Positions 38,360-46,477 of a DNA stretch of 64,000 bases are shown piece after piece. The stretch is from Sinorhizobium medicae (lineage in GTDB: Bacteria; Pseudomonadota; Alphaproteobacteria; Rhizobiales; Rhizobiaceae), in contig NZ_VITA01000008.1 of the NCBI RefSeq assembly GCF_007827695.1, positions 1 through 64,000 of the forward strand, written 5' to 3'. Position numbers and translations under genes: made by a program. Below the pieces are notes generated by a model. That model was not told the DNA's origin. It searched no databases and saw nothing but the letters and a program-made list of their open reading frames with translations. Position 1 is the first letter of the stretch. Each line of letters opens with the position of its first letter.

Positions 38360-39382
38360 CTACGTCTTCGAAGCAAAGAGCCGCAGATAGGCGTCGGTGA
38401 TTGCTTCCTTCGAAAACTGGCGGATGAGCGTCTCGTGTCCACGCTCGGCAAGGCGCGTGCCGAGTGTGGGGTCGGCGACGATCTGCCCGATGGCGTGTGC
38501 AAAGCCCTCCGCATCGCCGATCTCGACCATCACGCCGTTTTCGCCGTCGCGCATGAACCATTTCGGCCCCTCGGATCGGGTCGATACGACGGGCGTCCCC
38601 TGTGCCCAGGACTCGAGGATAACATTGCCAAGCGGTTCGTGACTGGACGACATCGCAAAAATATCGGCGGCAGCGAGATAGGGCCTCGTATCTTTCTGCC
38701 AGCCGGCGAAGCGAACCCGGTCGGATACGCCGAGGTCAGACGAGAGCTTGTGCAGATTGTCGCCCTCCTCACCGTCGCCGAGCAGCCAAAGATAGACGCC
38801 CGGCAGTCTGGCCACCGCTTCGATCAGCGTATGGAACCCCTTGCGTTCGACGAAACGTCCCATGGACATCACGACGGGCGCATCGGCCGGCGTGTCCAGT
38901 TTCGCCCGGTCTACCGCCTCGACACGCCCGGTCGCGGTGAAATTGGAGATGACCCTGACTTCCCTCGTCCAGCCGAGATCACGCACGCGCTCGGCAATGC
39001 CCGGTGTATTGCAGACGATACAGTCCGTGTTTCGGAAGTAACTGAGGCGAGTCGGGTAATCGCCGAGACGCGAGATCTTGAATGCGCCTCTATAGTTTGG
39101 CATCAGCTCGCTTGCCCGCGGCGCCCAGGCCATCAGGACATCGGGCTTCTCGCGCCGCGCCATATGCTTCACCTTCAAGGGCAGAAGAATTCGATCGAGT
39201 GAGAGATTGCGGAAATGGCTTTCCCTGATCTTCGCGACGCCTTCGATGTCGCGCCGCCAGCTGCGTCCAGGACGGATGGTTGCTGTCTGCTCCACTCCAC
39301 GTTCCGCAAGCGCATTGACGAGATGCACGAAGAACCGTTCGGCACCGCCATCCTTGCCGAAATGAAAATGGCTGACCTTCAT
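38360..39382 (-). CDS. lpsE: LPS core glycosyltransferase LpsE
   Basis: A 340-residue GT4 glycosyltransferase of the LPS core cluster. The N-terminal half starts MKVSHFHFGKDGGAERFFVH; the donor-binding half has VMSMGRFVERKGFHTLIEA and SSSHEPLGNVILESWAQGTPVVSTRSEGP (residues ~240-268). It overlaps lpsD by four bases and is clearly its paralogue, sharing the HFGKxGGAERFFVxLVNAL start. Gene order lrp-lpsC-lpsD-lpsE is as in S. meliloti. The exact sugar and linkage are not visible from sequence. Confidence 0.85.
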   Translation of the reverse strand: MKVSHFHFGKDGGAERFFVHLVNALAERGVEQTATIRPGRSWRRDIEGVAKIRESHFRNLSLDRILLPLKVKHMARREKPDVLMAWAPRASELMPNYRGAFKISRLGDYPTRLSYFRNTDCIVCNTPGIAERVRDLGWTREVRVISNFTATGRVEAVDRAKLDTPADAPVVMSMGRFVERKGFHTLIEAVARLPGVYLWLLGDGEEGDNLHKLSSDLGVSDRVRFAGWQKDTRPYLAAADIFAMSSSHEPLGNVILESWAQGTPVVSTRSEGPKWFMRDGENGVMVEIGDAEGFAHAIGQIVADPTLGTRLAERGHETLIRQFSKEAITDAYLRLFASKT

Positions 39383-40410
39383 CGCCGTGCGACGCTCCTG
39401 GCGAAAAGATCGAGATAAGCGTCGGTGATTGCCTTTTCGGAAAAGCGCGCCCGCAGGGTTTCGCGGCCGGCGGCGCTTAGTCGCTCGCGAAGCGCAGGAT
39501 CATCGCGCAGCCGGCGGATGGCCTCGGCAAGCCCTCTGTCGTCACCGCAATCGACCATGAGAGCATCACCATCATGCGTCATAACCCAGGACGGGCCCTC
39601 CGCGCGTGCGGCTATCGTGGGTTTTCCGGCGCCCCATCCTTCGAAGCAGACATTGCCGAGAGGCTCATGCGATGAATTGATGACGAAGGCGTCGCCGGCC
39701 GACAGAAAACCATAGGCGTTTGTCTGCCAACCGGTGAAGCGGACGCGATCGCGAAGCCCGAGTTCGTCTGTGAGCCGTTCGAGCTGTTCTCTATCCGGAC
39801 CGTCCCCGACGAGCCACAGATAGGTGTTCTCCACTTGTTTCACTGCTCGGATAAGCCCGTCGAAGCCCTTTCGCTTCACGAAGCGTCCCATTCCGACCAC
39901 GACGAAGGCATCCTCCGGCGTCTGCAAATCGGCCCGCGCAACGGGCGGGACAGGCTCTGCGCGGGTGAAATTAGCGATCACCTCGATGTCGCGGTTCCAG
40001 CCAAAATCGCGAACCTTGGCGGCAATATCAGGCGTGATGCAAACGAGGGTCTCGACATTGGTGTAGTAACCGAGATGTTCGGGATAATCTCCCAGCCGAG
40101 ATATGCGATAGGCCTTGGCATGGGCCGGCATGAACCGGCTGGCCCGCAACTGCCACGCCATTATGATGTCCGGTTTGAACTCGCGAAGAACCTGGTTCAA
40201 CCTCCATTTCAAAAGGAAACGAGACAGCGAAATGCGCCGGAAAACGCCTTCATAGATCGTCGCGCTCTTTTCTATGTCCCTGCGCCAGCTGCGGTCCGGC
40301 CGGATCAGCGCCCGTTGTTCGACGCCCCTCTCATGCAGTGCATTGACGAGATTGACGAAGAAGCGCTCAGCTCCGCCTTCCTTGCCGAAGTGAATATGCA
40401 TAATTTTCAT
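39379..40410 (-). CDS. lpsD: LPS core glycosyltransferase LpsD
   Basis: A 343-residue GT4 glycosyltransferase, paralogue of LpsE. It starts MKIMHIHFGKEGGAERFFVN and has the donor-site segments VVGMGRFVKRKGFDGLIRA and SSHEPLGNVCFEGWGAGKPTIAARAEGPSW (about residues 240-270), where the expected Glu of the E-x7-E pattern is placed in CFEGW. Its stop overlaps the lpsE start (ATGA), so translation is coupled. It lies 18 bases after lpsC in the lrp-lpsC-lpsD-lpsE transcript. Confidence 0.85.
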   Translation of the reverse strand: MKIMHIHFGKEGGAERFFVNLVNALHERGVEQRALIRPDRSWRRDIEKSATIYEGVFRRISLSRFLLKWRLNQVLREFKPDIIMAWQLRASRFMPAHAKAYRISRLGDYPEHLGYYTNVETLVCITPDIAAKVRDFGWNRDIEVIANFTRAEPVPPVARADLQTPEDAFVVVGMGRFVKRKGFDGLIRAVKQVENTYLWLVGDGPDREQLERLTDELGLRDRVRFTGWQTNAYGFLSAGDAFVINSSHEPLGNVCFEGWGAGKPTIAARAEGPSWVMTHDGDALMVDCGDDRGLAEAIRRLRDDPALRERLSAAGRETLRARFSEKAITDAYLDLFARSVARR

Positions 40411-40428
40411 GCTGAATCCTTTGATCGA

Positions 40429-41241
40429 TCAGCGCGAAAGCGCGTCGTCGACATTCGGGCGCGCCTCCAGGGCGTGCCGCTGATAGATCTTCGCTGCCGT
40501 CAGAAAGGCATAGACCGCTCCGGTCATAGCTTCGATGAAGCCTGACAGACCGCAGCGCCAGAGACCGTTGCGGAAATAGAGCCTCAGAAAGTAGATCGGC
40601 GGGGCGAAGACGAGTTTGTAGAACCGTGGTCGCTTGCCGGATTCGACCTGCTGGTCCGCTTTCAACGTCGAATATTTGTTTTCCTTCAGGATCTGTTCGT
40701 CCATGACCAGCGGACGGAAATGAAGGAGGCTGCCGGTGCGCGCTTTGCCGACGTTTCCATCGGGCACGATGCCTTCATGGACTTTCTGGCTAAGATCGTA
40801 GCCCCCCCTGCCACGCCGGATCAGCCGCAAATTCCGCCGCTCCCGCACGTTTTCGGGGGTATAGCCATAGCCGATCAGATAGGGGCGACGCGCCACGCGC
40901 CAGCCGACGATCTCGTCTGATGTTGCGAGCAGTTCGGGCAGCAGATTTCGCAGCGCCCCGTCCAGCCTCTCGTCCGCATCGATATTGAAGCACCAGGGCT
41001 CACTGCACTGCTCGAGCGCGAACTGCTTCTGTCCGGCATAACCGCGCCAGGGCTCGTGCATGAAACGAATCGGCCAACCCGCGTCGATATAAGACTGCAC
41101 CAAGGCGGCAGTGCCGTCCGTCGATCCGGAATCGACGATCACGATTTCGGCGCATTGTTCGAGGCTCTCGATGCAGTTGCCGAGATAGGCCTCTTCGTTC
41201 AGGCAGATGATGAAGGCTGAAAGCGGAAGCTTAGCTGTCAT
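40429..41241 (-). CDS. lpsC: LPS core glycosyltransferase LpsC (GT2 family)
   Basis: A 270-residue GT2-family enzyme resembling LpsC and KdtX/WaaE-type transferases. The nucleotide-sugar fold has SAFIICLNEEAYLGNCIESL and IVIVDSGSTDGT at residues 9-50, then the metal-binding FNIDADERLD (DxD) near 90 and the C-terminal helix KLVFAPPIYFLRLYFRNGLWRCG (residues ~215-237). It acts at the inner membrane, adding sugar to the LPS core. The ATG at 41241 fits the GT2 N-terminus; the frame extends further upstream without support. It follows lrp by 97 bases on the same strand. Confidence 0.88.
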   Translation of the reverse strand: MTAKLPLSAFIICLNEEAYLGNCIESLEQCAEIVIVDSGSTDGTAALVQSYIDAGWPIRFMHEPWRGYAGQKQFALEQCSEPWCFNIDADERLDGALRNLLPELLATSDEIVGWRVARRPYLIGYGYTPENVRERRNLRLIRRGRGGYDLSQKVHEGIVPDGNVGKARTGSLLHFRPLVMDEQILKENKYSTLKADQQVESGKRPRFYKLVFAPPIYFLRLYFRNGLWRCGLSGFIEAMTGAVYAFLTAAKIYQRHALEARPNVDDALSR

Positions 41242-41338
41242 AGGGCCGTCCCGCATTCGCTCTCGTCCTGGAAGCCGGTCGAAACGGCAGTCCGCAAGAC
41301 CTTGGCTTGTGGTGCCGGGTGGGAACCCGCTCTGCACC

Positions 41339-41809
41339 TCAGATTTCTACCTGACATGCGTCCTTCACTTGCCGGATCGTCAGCATCGTCCGCACCGTAT
41401 CGACATTCTCGGTGGCGGTCAGTTCTTCAATAACGAAATCCTGAAAGCTCGCAAGGTTCTCGGCCACGCACTGCAGCAGAAAGTCCGACTCTCCGGACAC
41501 CATCCAGGCCTCGCGAACAAGCGGCCATGAGGCGGTGCGGGCGGCAAAGGCCTTCAGATTGGCGTCGGACTGGTGCTTCAGACCGACCATGCAGAAGGCA
41601 ACGAGATCATATCCAAGCGCGGCGGCATTCAGAAGCGCGCGATAGCCCCGGATGACGCCGGCCTCCTCGAGCTTGCGAACCCGGCGCAGGCAGGGAGGTG
41701 CCGAAATCCCCACCCTCTCGGCCAGTTCCACATTCGTCATACGGCCGTTATCCTGCAGTTCGCGCAGTATTTTCATATCGATGGCATCGAGCTCGACGCG
41801 TACGACCAT
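41339..41809 (-). CDS. lrp: Lrp/AsnC family regulator heading the lpsCDE operon
   Basis: A 156-residue feast/famine regulator. Residues 5-60 are the helix-turn-helix (LDAIDMKILRELQDNGRMTNVELAERVG region, PPCLRRVRKLEEAGVI). Residues 70-150 are the RAM effector-binding domain, including AWMVSGESDFLLQCVAENLASF. It heads lrp-lpsC-lpsD-lpsE, known in S. meliloti as lrp3-lpsCDE and reported there to be controlled by LsrB. The start is the ATG at 41809. It is divergent from trxB across a 438-base region with a 10-bp inverted repeat, a likely site for shared control. Confidence 0.9.
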   Translation of the reverse strand: MVVRVELDAIDMKILRELQDNGRMTNVELAERVGISAPPCLRRVRKLEEAGVIRGYRALLNAAALGYDLVAFCMVGLKHQSDANLKAFAARTASWPLVREAWMVSGESDFLLQCVAENLASFQDFVIEELTATENVDTVRTMLTIRQVKDACQVEI

Positions 41810-42070
41810 TGCCCATATCCCCAATCATGTCGGCCTTGCTTGCGGCAAAGGCCTTTTGTCCGCCGATCGATGGACGACGGTACGATACCGTAGCGCCGAT
41901 CCCTTCGCGCCGAAGGCGCCGCGTCAGCGGCGCCTGATCCGGGCGCTGTCTCCTTCCCTTGGGTAGCACGTAATCGAATACCGAAACGAGAGCGCTCGCA
42001 TCTGCATGCACAAAATCCTTGTGCCGTCCCGCGCGGTCGCGTCTTATGGCGGTTGGGCGGTTCAAAACCG

Positions 42071-42190
42071 ATGCAAATATGCCCGATCTGGTGTCAAATC
42101 GACGCTGCCCACGCAACCACTTGTGTGTATCAGATCGCGCGCCCTTGAAAGTGCGCGTTGTGAATACCTAAAGTAAGGCAATATTTGCAT
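42071..42190. promoter_or_regulatory. Widely spaced 10-bp inverted repeat in the lrp-trxB region
   Basis: ATGCAAATAT (42071-42080) and ATATTTGCAT (42181-42190) are exact reverse complements 110 bases apart, both on the trxB side of the intergenic region. The rest of 41810-42247 holds no gene. The pair could bind two dimers that loop the DNA, as Lrp- or LysR-type proteins do. This is a sequence observation without proof. Confidence 0.4.
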
Positions 42191-42247
42191 GATTGGATTG
42201 CACCGGACGAGGCTGCCCGGCCAACCCGGCGGACGAAGGACAAAAGC

Positions 42248-43222
42248 ATGACTGCGCGCCACACGAAAGTGCTGATTATCGGTTCCGGCCCTGCCGGTTA
42301 TACCGCCGCCATCTACACGGCGCGGGCCATGCTTTCGCCGGTGCTTATCGCCGGCATGGAACAAGGCGGCCAGCTGATGATCACCACCGACGTGGAGAAT
42401 TATCCCGGCTATGCCGATCCGGTCCAAGGCCCCTGGATGATGGAGCAGATGCTGAAACAGGCGATCCATGTCGGCACGGAGATCGTCAACGATCTCGTAA
42501 CCGACGTCGACCTCTCCGTCCGCCCCTTCCGCATAAGAACGGATAGCGGCACGGATTGGACGGCAGACGCGTTGATCATAGCCACCGGCGCCAAAGCGAA
42601 GTGGCTCGGCATCGAAACGGAACCGACCTTCATGGGTTTCGGCGTATCCGCCTGTGCCACCTGCGACGGGTTTTTCTACCGCAACAAGGATGTCATCGTC
42701 GTGGGCGGAGGCAACTCGGCGGTGGAGGAAGCACTGTATCTCTCCAACCTGGCCAAGACGGTGACCGTGGTTCACCGGCGCGACGCTTTTCGCGCGGAGA
42801 AGATTTTGCAGGAGCGCCTGTTCTCGAAGCCGAACGTCAAGGTGATCTGGGATCACGAGGTTCTGGAATATCTCGGGACGCCGGCAAAGCCCCCGATGCC
42901 GGCCTCGGTAAACGGTGTAAAGCTTCGTAACACCAAGACCGGCGAAACATCGGAAATGGTCATCGACGGGGTTTTCGTGGCGATCGGTCATGCGCCCGCC
43001 GTCGAGCTCTTCAAGGGTAAACTTCGCCAGAAGCCCAACGGCTATCTCTGGACCGCGCCGGATTCGACGGCGACCGATGTGCCCGGCGTCTTCGCCGCCG
43101 GCGACGTCACCGACGATATCTATCGTCAGGCCGTTACAGCGGCCGGCATGGGTTGCATGGCGGCGCTTGAAGCGGAGAAATATCTGGCGGGTCATATGCC
43201 CGTCGCAATCGCAGCCGAATAG
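42248..43222 (+). CDS. trxB: Thioredoxin-disulfide reductase
   Basis: A 324-residue NADPH-dependent thioredoxin reductase. It has the FAD-binding GSGPAGYTAAIYTARA near residue 12, the redox-active CATCD (Cys136, Cys139), the NADPH loop GGGNSAVEEALYL near 162, and the second FAD motif GVFAAGDVTD near 282. It keeps thioredoxin reduced in the cytoplasm. The ATG at 42248 gives the standard N-terminus. It is divergent from lrp and followed by lsrB, a redox-responsive LysR regulator, an arrangement known from Sinorhizobium and Agrobacterium. Confidence 0.96.
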   Translation: MTARHTKVLIIGSGPAGYTAAIYTARAMLSPVLIAGMEQGGQLMITTDVENYPGYADPVQGPWMMEQMLKQAIHVGTEIVNDLVTDVDLSVRPFRIRTDSGTDWTADALIIATGAKAKWLGIETEPTFMGFGVSACATCDGFFYRNKDVIVVGGGNSAVEEALYLSNLAKTVTVVHRRDAFRAEKILQERLFSKPNVKVIWDHEVLEYLGTPAKPPMPASVNGVKLRNTKTGETSEMVIDGVFVAIGHAPAVELFKGKLRQKPNGYLWTAPDSTATDVPGVFAAGDVTDDIYRQAVTAAGMGCMAALEAEKYLAGHMPVAIAAE

Positions 43223-43347
43223 AAGTTGCGAATCAGAGCGCGCGCCAGGATTGGGGGCGTGGGCTCTGCTGGGCGCGGGATGAGGAAAGTATGGGCGGTC
43301 TTTCCGCCCGCATCCCGCCCTGACCAATTAGAAACGATCGCGTTCAT

Positions 43348-43370
43348 GATTTGGGTCTCCGACCTAAATC
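43348..43370. promoter_or_regulatory. LysR-type dyad upstream of lsrB
   Basis: GATTTGGGTC (43348-43357) and GACCTAAATC (43361-43370) are reverse complements with one mismatch and a 3-bp centre, 71 bases before the lsrB ATG. LysR regulators usually bind such dyads upstream of their own genes, so this is a candidate LsrB autoregulatory site. Confidence 0.45.
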
Positions 43371-43441
43371 GACGTGATCCAGGGAACAGATGCATCGGTC
43401 GTCTCCGGAGAAACCTGGCAGCTCTCTCCGGCCGAGCCTTT

Positions 43442-44350
43442 ATGGGGGACTCTATGTCGCTGGACTGGGACAAACTTCGCATTTTTCATGCGGCGGCTGA
43501 AGCTGGCTCGTTCACGCACGCGGCAGACAAACTCCATCTATCACAGTCGGCAATCAGCCGTCAGGTCAGTTCGCTCGAGCAGGACGTCGGCATCAAGCTC
43601 TTCCATCGGCATGCCCGCGGCCTGATCCTCACTGAACAGGGTGAAATGCTTTATCGCACGGCTCACGACGTGCTGATGAAGCTCGAAAGCGTCAAGGCCC
43701 AGCTCAGCGAAACGACCGACAAGCCGAGCGGCAAGTTGCGCATCACGACCACCGTCGGGCTCGGCCAGGGCTGGCTGACCGACAAGATCCAGGAATTCAT
43801 GTCCTTGTACCCGGAGATCCAGGTGCAGCTCATCCTCGACAATGAAGAGCTGGACGTGAACATGCGTCATGCGGACTGCGCCATAAGGCTGCGGCAGCCG
43901 CAGCAATCGGATCTCATCCAGCGCAAGCTCTTTACCGTGCACATGCACGTCTATGCCGCACCGTCCTACATCAACAAGTTCGGCGAGCCGCAATCTCTTG
44001 ACGATCTCGACAATCACCGGATCATCACCTTCGGCGAACCGGCGCCGAACTACCTGCTCGATGTGAACTGGCTTGAGATTGCCGGACGCGACTCGGATAA
44101 TCCGCGCATATCGCACCTGCAGATCAACAGCCAGACGTCGATCAAGCGGGCCTGCCTGCTCGGCATCGGTATCGCGATGCTTCCGGATTACATCGTCGGC
44201 CGCGATCCGGGCCTCATTCAACTGCCGATCAGCGCCGACATTCCATCCTTCGATACCTATTTCTGCTACCCGGACGAGCTGAAGAACGCGGCGAAGCTGA
44301 AAGTCTTCCGCGACTACATCGTTTCCAAAGCGAGAAACTGGAACTTTTGA
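43442..44350 (+). CDS. lsrB: LysR family redox/symbiosis regulator LsrB
   Basis: A 302-residue LysR regulator. The helix-turn-helix is LRIFHAAAEAGSFTHAADKL and SQSAISRQVSSLEQD near residues 12-50; the effector domain runs from about residue 95. LsrB of S. meliloti is needed for oxidative-stress resistance and LPS gene control (lrp3-lpsCDE), and senses redox through cysteines. Counting from the ATG at 43442 (MGDSMSLDW) puts Cys at 146, 238 and 275, which matches numbering I recall for LsrB. The alternative ATG at 43454 would shift it by four. The recalled numbering should be treated with caution. It sits between trxB and the AbcR RNAs. Confidence 0.88.
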   Translation: MGDSMSLDWDKLRIFHAAAEAGSFTHAADKLHLSQSAISRQVSSLEQDVGIKLFHRHARGLILTEQGEMLYRTAHDVLMKLESVKAQLSETTDKPSGKLRITTTVGLGQGWLTDKIQEFMSLYPEIQVQLILDNEELDVNMRHADCAIRLRQPQQSDLIQRKLFTVHMHVYAAPSYINKFGEPQSLDDLDNHRIITFGEPAPNYLLDVNWLEIAGRDSDNPRISHLQINSQTSIKRACLLGIGIAMLPDYIVGRDPGLIQLPISADIPSFDTYFCYPDELKNAAKLKVFRDYIVSKARNWNF

Positions 44351-44356
44351 CGGTTT

Positions 44357-44385
44357 GGCAATTGCCCGAATTTCGGGCAATTGCC
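44357..44385. terminator. Perfect 29-bp palindrome after lsrB
   Basis: GGCAATTGCCCGAA, one T, then TTCGGGCAATTGCC: 14-bp perfect arms, 7 bases after the lsrB stop. It is probably the lsrB transcription end, although no T tract follows. Because the centre is a single base, the hairpin would need to open its tip. Confidence 0.6.
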
Positions 44386-44520
44386 ATAATCCGCGCTAAC
44401 GCGCTGTTACGACTGTATTATTTTCCAGGATGATCGATTCTGTCGAGAGCTTTGATTGTCGAGAGCCGCAAAAACAGGCAGGGATGCGCAAACGGCATGG
44501 CTGTCATGCATATTAAATGA

Positions 44521-44549
44521 TTGCCGGCAGCCCAAAAAAACAGCATACC
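44521..44549 (+). promoter_or_regulatory. Promoter of the first AbcR-type RNA
   Basis: TTGCCG (44521-44526), 17 bases, CATACC (44544-44549). The predicted start at 44556 has the same context (AGCTG) as the second copy. Confidence 0.5.
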
Positions 44550-44555
44550 GAACTC

Positions 44556-44675
44556 AGCTGATGCATCTTGGTGGCTTCTCCTCCCAGTGCCACCGCAGCA
44601 GCTGTTCCCCTCTGGAGGTTTAAATTACCTTCACAACTATAAGGGCCCAAGTTCTTCTTGTGGCCCTCTTTTTTT
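44556..44675 (+). ncRNA. abcR1: AbcR-type trans-acting small RNA, copy 1
   Basis: About 120 nt. It has a 5' stem GGTGGC/GCCACC with the loop TTCTCCTCCCAGT, the shared segment CAGCAGCTGTTCCCCTCTGG, and a terminator (AGGGCC at 44642-44647 with GGCCCT at 44662-44667, then T7). This is the alpha-r15/AbcR family, encoded in tandem between lsrB and an arsR gene in S. meliloti (SmrC16/SmrC15). The C/U-rich loop pairs with ribosome sites of transporter mRNAs to repress uptake systems, with Hfq. Which copy is AbcR1 and which AbcR2 is uncertain; I used length and order. Confidence 0.88.
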
Positions 44676-44725
44676 CCTTGTGAATGCCTCACATCCCTCA
44701 GTTGATAAAATATTGGAGGCGGCTA

Positions 44726-44754
44726 TTGAAAGCGACCACGGCCCTGCCCATATC
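44726..44754 (+). promoter_or_regulatory. Promoter of the second AbcR-type RNA
   Basis: TTGAAA (44726-44731), 17 bases, CATATC (44749-44754): a good sigma-70-type promoter with a predicted start at 44761 (AGCTGG). The separate promoter implies independent control of the two copies. Confidence 0.6.
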
Positions 44755-44760
44755 AGTTTC

Positions 44761-44876
44761 AGCTGGTGCATATAGCGGCTTTCTCCTCCCCAGCCGCTGC
44801 AGCAGCTGTTCCCCTCTGGAGGTTTGAAACCTTCACAACTGAAAGGGCCCAAGTTTTCTTGTGGCCCTCTTTTTTT
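44761..44876 (+). ncRNA. abcR2: AbcR-type trans-acting small RNA, copy 2
   Basis: About 116 nt and clearly a duplicate of copy 1. The 5' stem is GCGGCT/AGCCGC instead of GGTGGC/GCCACC, so pairing is kept although the bases differ, which is strong evidence for a conserved structure. The loop TTCTCCTCCCC and the segment CAGCAGCTGTTCCCCTCTGG are maintained. The terminator is AGGGCC/GGCCCT followed by T7 ending at 44876. It has its own promoter. The function is as for copy 1: base-pairing repression of uptake-system mRNAs. Confidence 0.88.
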
Positions 44877-44935
44877 GCACGTTTTTCCCGGCCTCCGTGG
44901 TGGTCCATGCTGCAATCACAGCGTTGTGACTTTTC

Positions 44936-44986
44936 ATATCGGAATTTACCGATATATATTTCGATTAAACCAAATATACCGAAATA
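44936..44986. promoter_or_regulatory. Operator region of the ArsR-type repressor
   Basis: ATATCGG (44936-44942) and CCGATAT (44949-44955) form a perfect 7-bp dyad with a 6-base centre. TATTTCG (44957-44963) and CGAAATA (44980-44986) form a second, wider dyad ending three bases before the arsR ATG. The local AT-rich sequence contrasts with its surroundings. Autorepression by the ArsR protein is likely. Confidence 0.6.
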
Positions 44987-44988
44987 CG

Positions 44989-45279
44989 ATGGATAGAGAT
45001 GAAATTCTAAAAGCGCTGGCGCATCCGACGCGCGTGGAGATTCTAACCTGGCTGAAGGAGCCGCAGGCTCATTTCTCGGGCCAGGAGCATCCGTTCGACA
45101 TGGGCGTGTGTGCCGGGCAGTTCGAGAGGTGCGGCCTCTCGCAGTCTACGGTCTCGTCGCACCTGGCTGTGCTGCAGCGCGCTGGTCTGGTGTCGAGCCG
45201 CCGCGTCGGCCAGTGGGTCTTCTACAAGCGCAATGAGGAGACGATCGCCGAATTTCTAAAGACGATCGGCAATCTCTGA
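44989..45279 (+). CDS. ArsR family winged-helix repressor
   Basis: A 96-residue repressor. The winged helix-turn-helix spans LKALAHPTRVEILTWLKEP and CGLSQSTVSSHLAVLQRAGLVSSRRVGQWVFYKRNEE (residues ~49-84). There are Cys residues in MGVCAGQFERCGLSQ, just before the recognition helix, that could sense electrophiles or a metal. The ATG at 44989 has no strong ribosome site and lies three bases after the dyad. nemA follows after 50 bases, so the repressor very likely controls it and itself. In Sinorhizobium the same gene borders the abcR pair. Confidence 0.88.
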   Translation: MDRDEILKALAHPTRVEILTWLKEPQAHFSGQEHPFDMGVCAGQFERCGLSQSTVSSHLAVLQRAGLVSSRRVGQWVFYKRNEETIAEFLKTIGNL

Positions 45280-45329
45280 TCAACCCTTTTTCCCCCCAAA
45301 GCCTCAATCCGCTACGGAAAGGACAATCC

Positions 45330-46451
45330 ATGGCCTCTCTCTTTGACCCGATTTCGATCGGTGACATCGTACTCAAGAACCGCGTCGTAATGGCACCTCT
45401 GACCCGGAACCGTTCGCCCCAGGCCGTGCCCAATGATCTCAACGTCGCCTATTACGAGCAGCGCGCATCCGCCGGCCTGCTGATCACCGAGGCGACGGCA
45501 ATAAGTCACCAGGGCCAGGGCTACGCAGACGTGCCGGGCCTCTACAAGCCGGAAGCCCTAGCCGGCTGGCGCAAGATCACCGATGCCGTTCACAAAGCCG
45601 GCGGCAGGATCGTCGTGCAGATGTGGCATGTCGGGCGGATCTCGCATGAGTCGCTTCAGCCGCAGGGCGGCAAGCCTGTTGCGCCGTCGGCCATCCGTGC
45701 CAAATCGAAGACCTATCTGATCAACCCCGATGGAACCGGGACCTTTGCCGAAACCTCCGAACCGCGAGCGCTCGAATTGGCGGAAATCCCCGGCATCGTC
45801 GAGGATTATTGCAAGGCCGCCCGCGCCGCGATCGAGGCGGGCTTCGATGGCGTCGAGATTCATGCTGCCAACGGCTATCTGATCGACCAGTTCCTGCGCT
45901 CCGGCTCAAACGAACGCACGGACGCCTATGGCGGCTCGATCGAGAACCGCGCCCGCTTCCTCTTCGAGGTCGTAGACGCCGTTACCGGGGAGATCGGCGC
46001 CGGTCGGGTGGGAATCCGCATCTCTCCCGTGACCCCTGCAAACGACGCTTTCGATCCGGATCCGCAGCCCCTCTTCACCTATGTCGTCGAAGGACTGGCT
46101 CGTTACCCGCTCGCATATGTGCACGTCATCGAAGGCGCCACGGGCGGAGCACGCGATCACCAGCAGGGCGATCGGCCCTTCGACTACGCAGCCCTGCGTA
46201 ACGCCTATGCAGCAGCCGGGGGTAAGGCGGCCTGGATGACGAACAACGGTTACGATCGCGATCTGGCGCTGAGGACCGTCGAAAGCGGCGAAGCCGACCT
46301 CGTTGCATTCGGCAAACCCTTCATCGCCAACCCGGACCTCGTACGCCGGCTTAGAGACAATGTGGCCCTGAATGCACCGGATCAGGCAACCTTCTATGGC
46401 GGCGGTGCCAAAGGCTACACGGACTATCCGTCGCTCGAAAACGTCGCCTGA
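45330..46451 (+). CDS. nemA: Old yellow enzyme family alkene reductase
   Basis: A 373-residue FMN-dependent TIM-barrel reductase of the NemA/XenB group, which uses NADPH to reduce activated C=C bonds and nitro groups of electrophiles such as N-ethylmaleimide. Family blocks: NRVVMAPLTRNRS with the FMN-contacting Thr, QMWHVGRISH, GFDGVEIHAANGYLIDQFLR with the His-Ala-Asn substrate/FMN site, TDAYGGSIENRARF and FGKPFIANPDLVRR. The start has AAAGGACAATCC upstream. It is co-transcribed with arsR and ends at the hairpin 46478-46504. Confidence 0.93.
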   Translation: MASLFDPISIGDIVLKNRVVMAPLTRNRSPQAVPNDLNVAYYEQRASAGLLITEATAISHQGQGYADVPGLYKPEALAGWRKITDAVHKAGGRIVVQMWHVGRISHESLQPQGGKPVAPSAIRAKSKTYLINPDGTGTFAETSEPRALELAEIPGIVEDYCKAARAAIEAGFDGVEIHAANGYLIDQFLRSGSNERTDAYGGSIENRARFLFEVVDAVTGEIGAGRVGIRISPVTPANDAFDPDPQPLFTYVVEGLARYPLAYVHVIEGATGGARDHQQGDRPFDYAALRNAYAAAGGKAAWMTNNGYDRDLALRTVESGEADLVAFGKPFIANPDLVRRLRDNVALNAPDQATFYGGGAKGYTDYPSLENVA

Positions 46452-46477
46452 TATCGATTGAGAGATCGCCATGAGGA

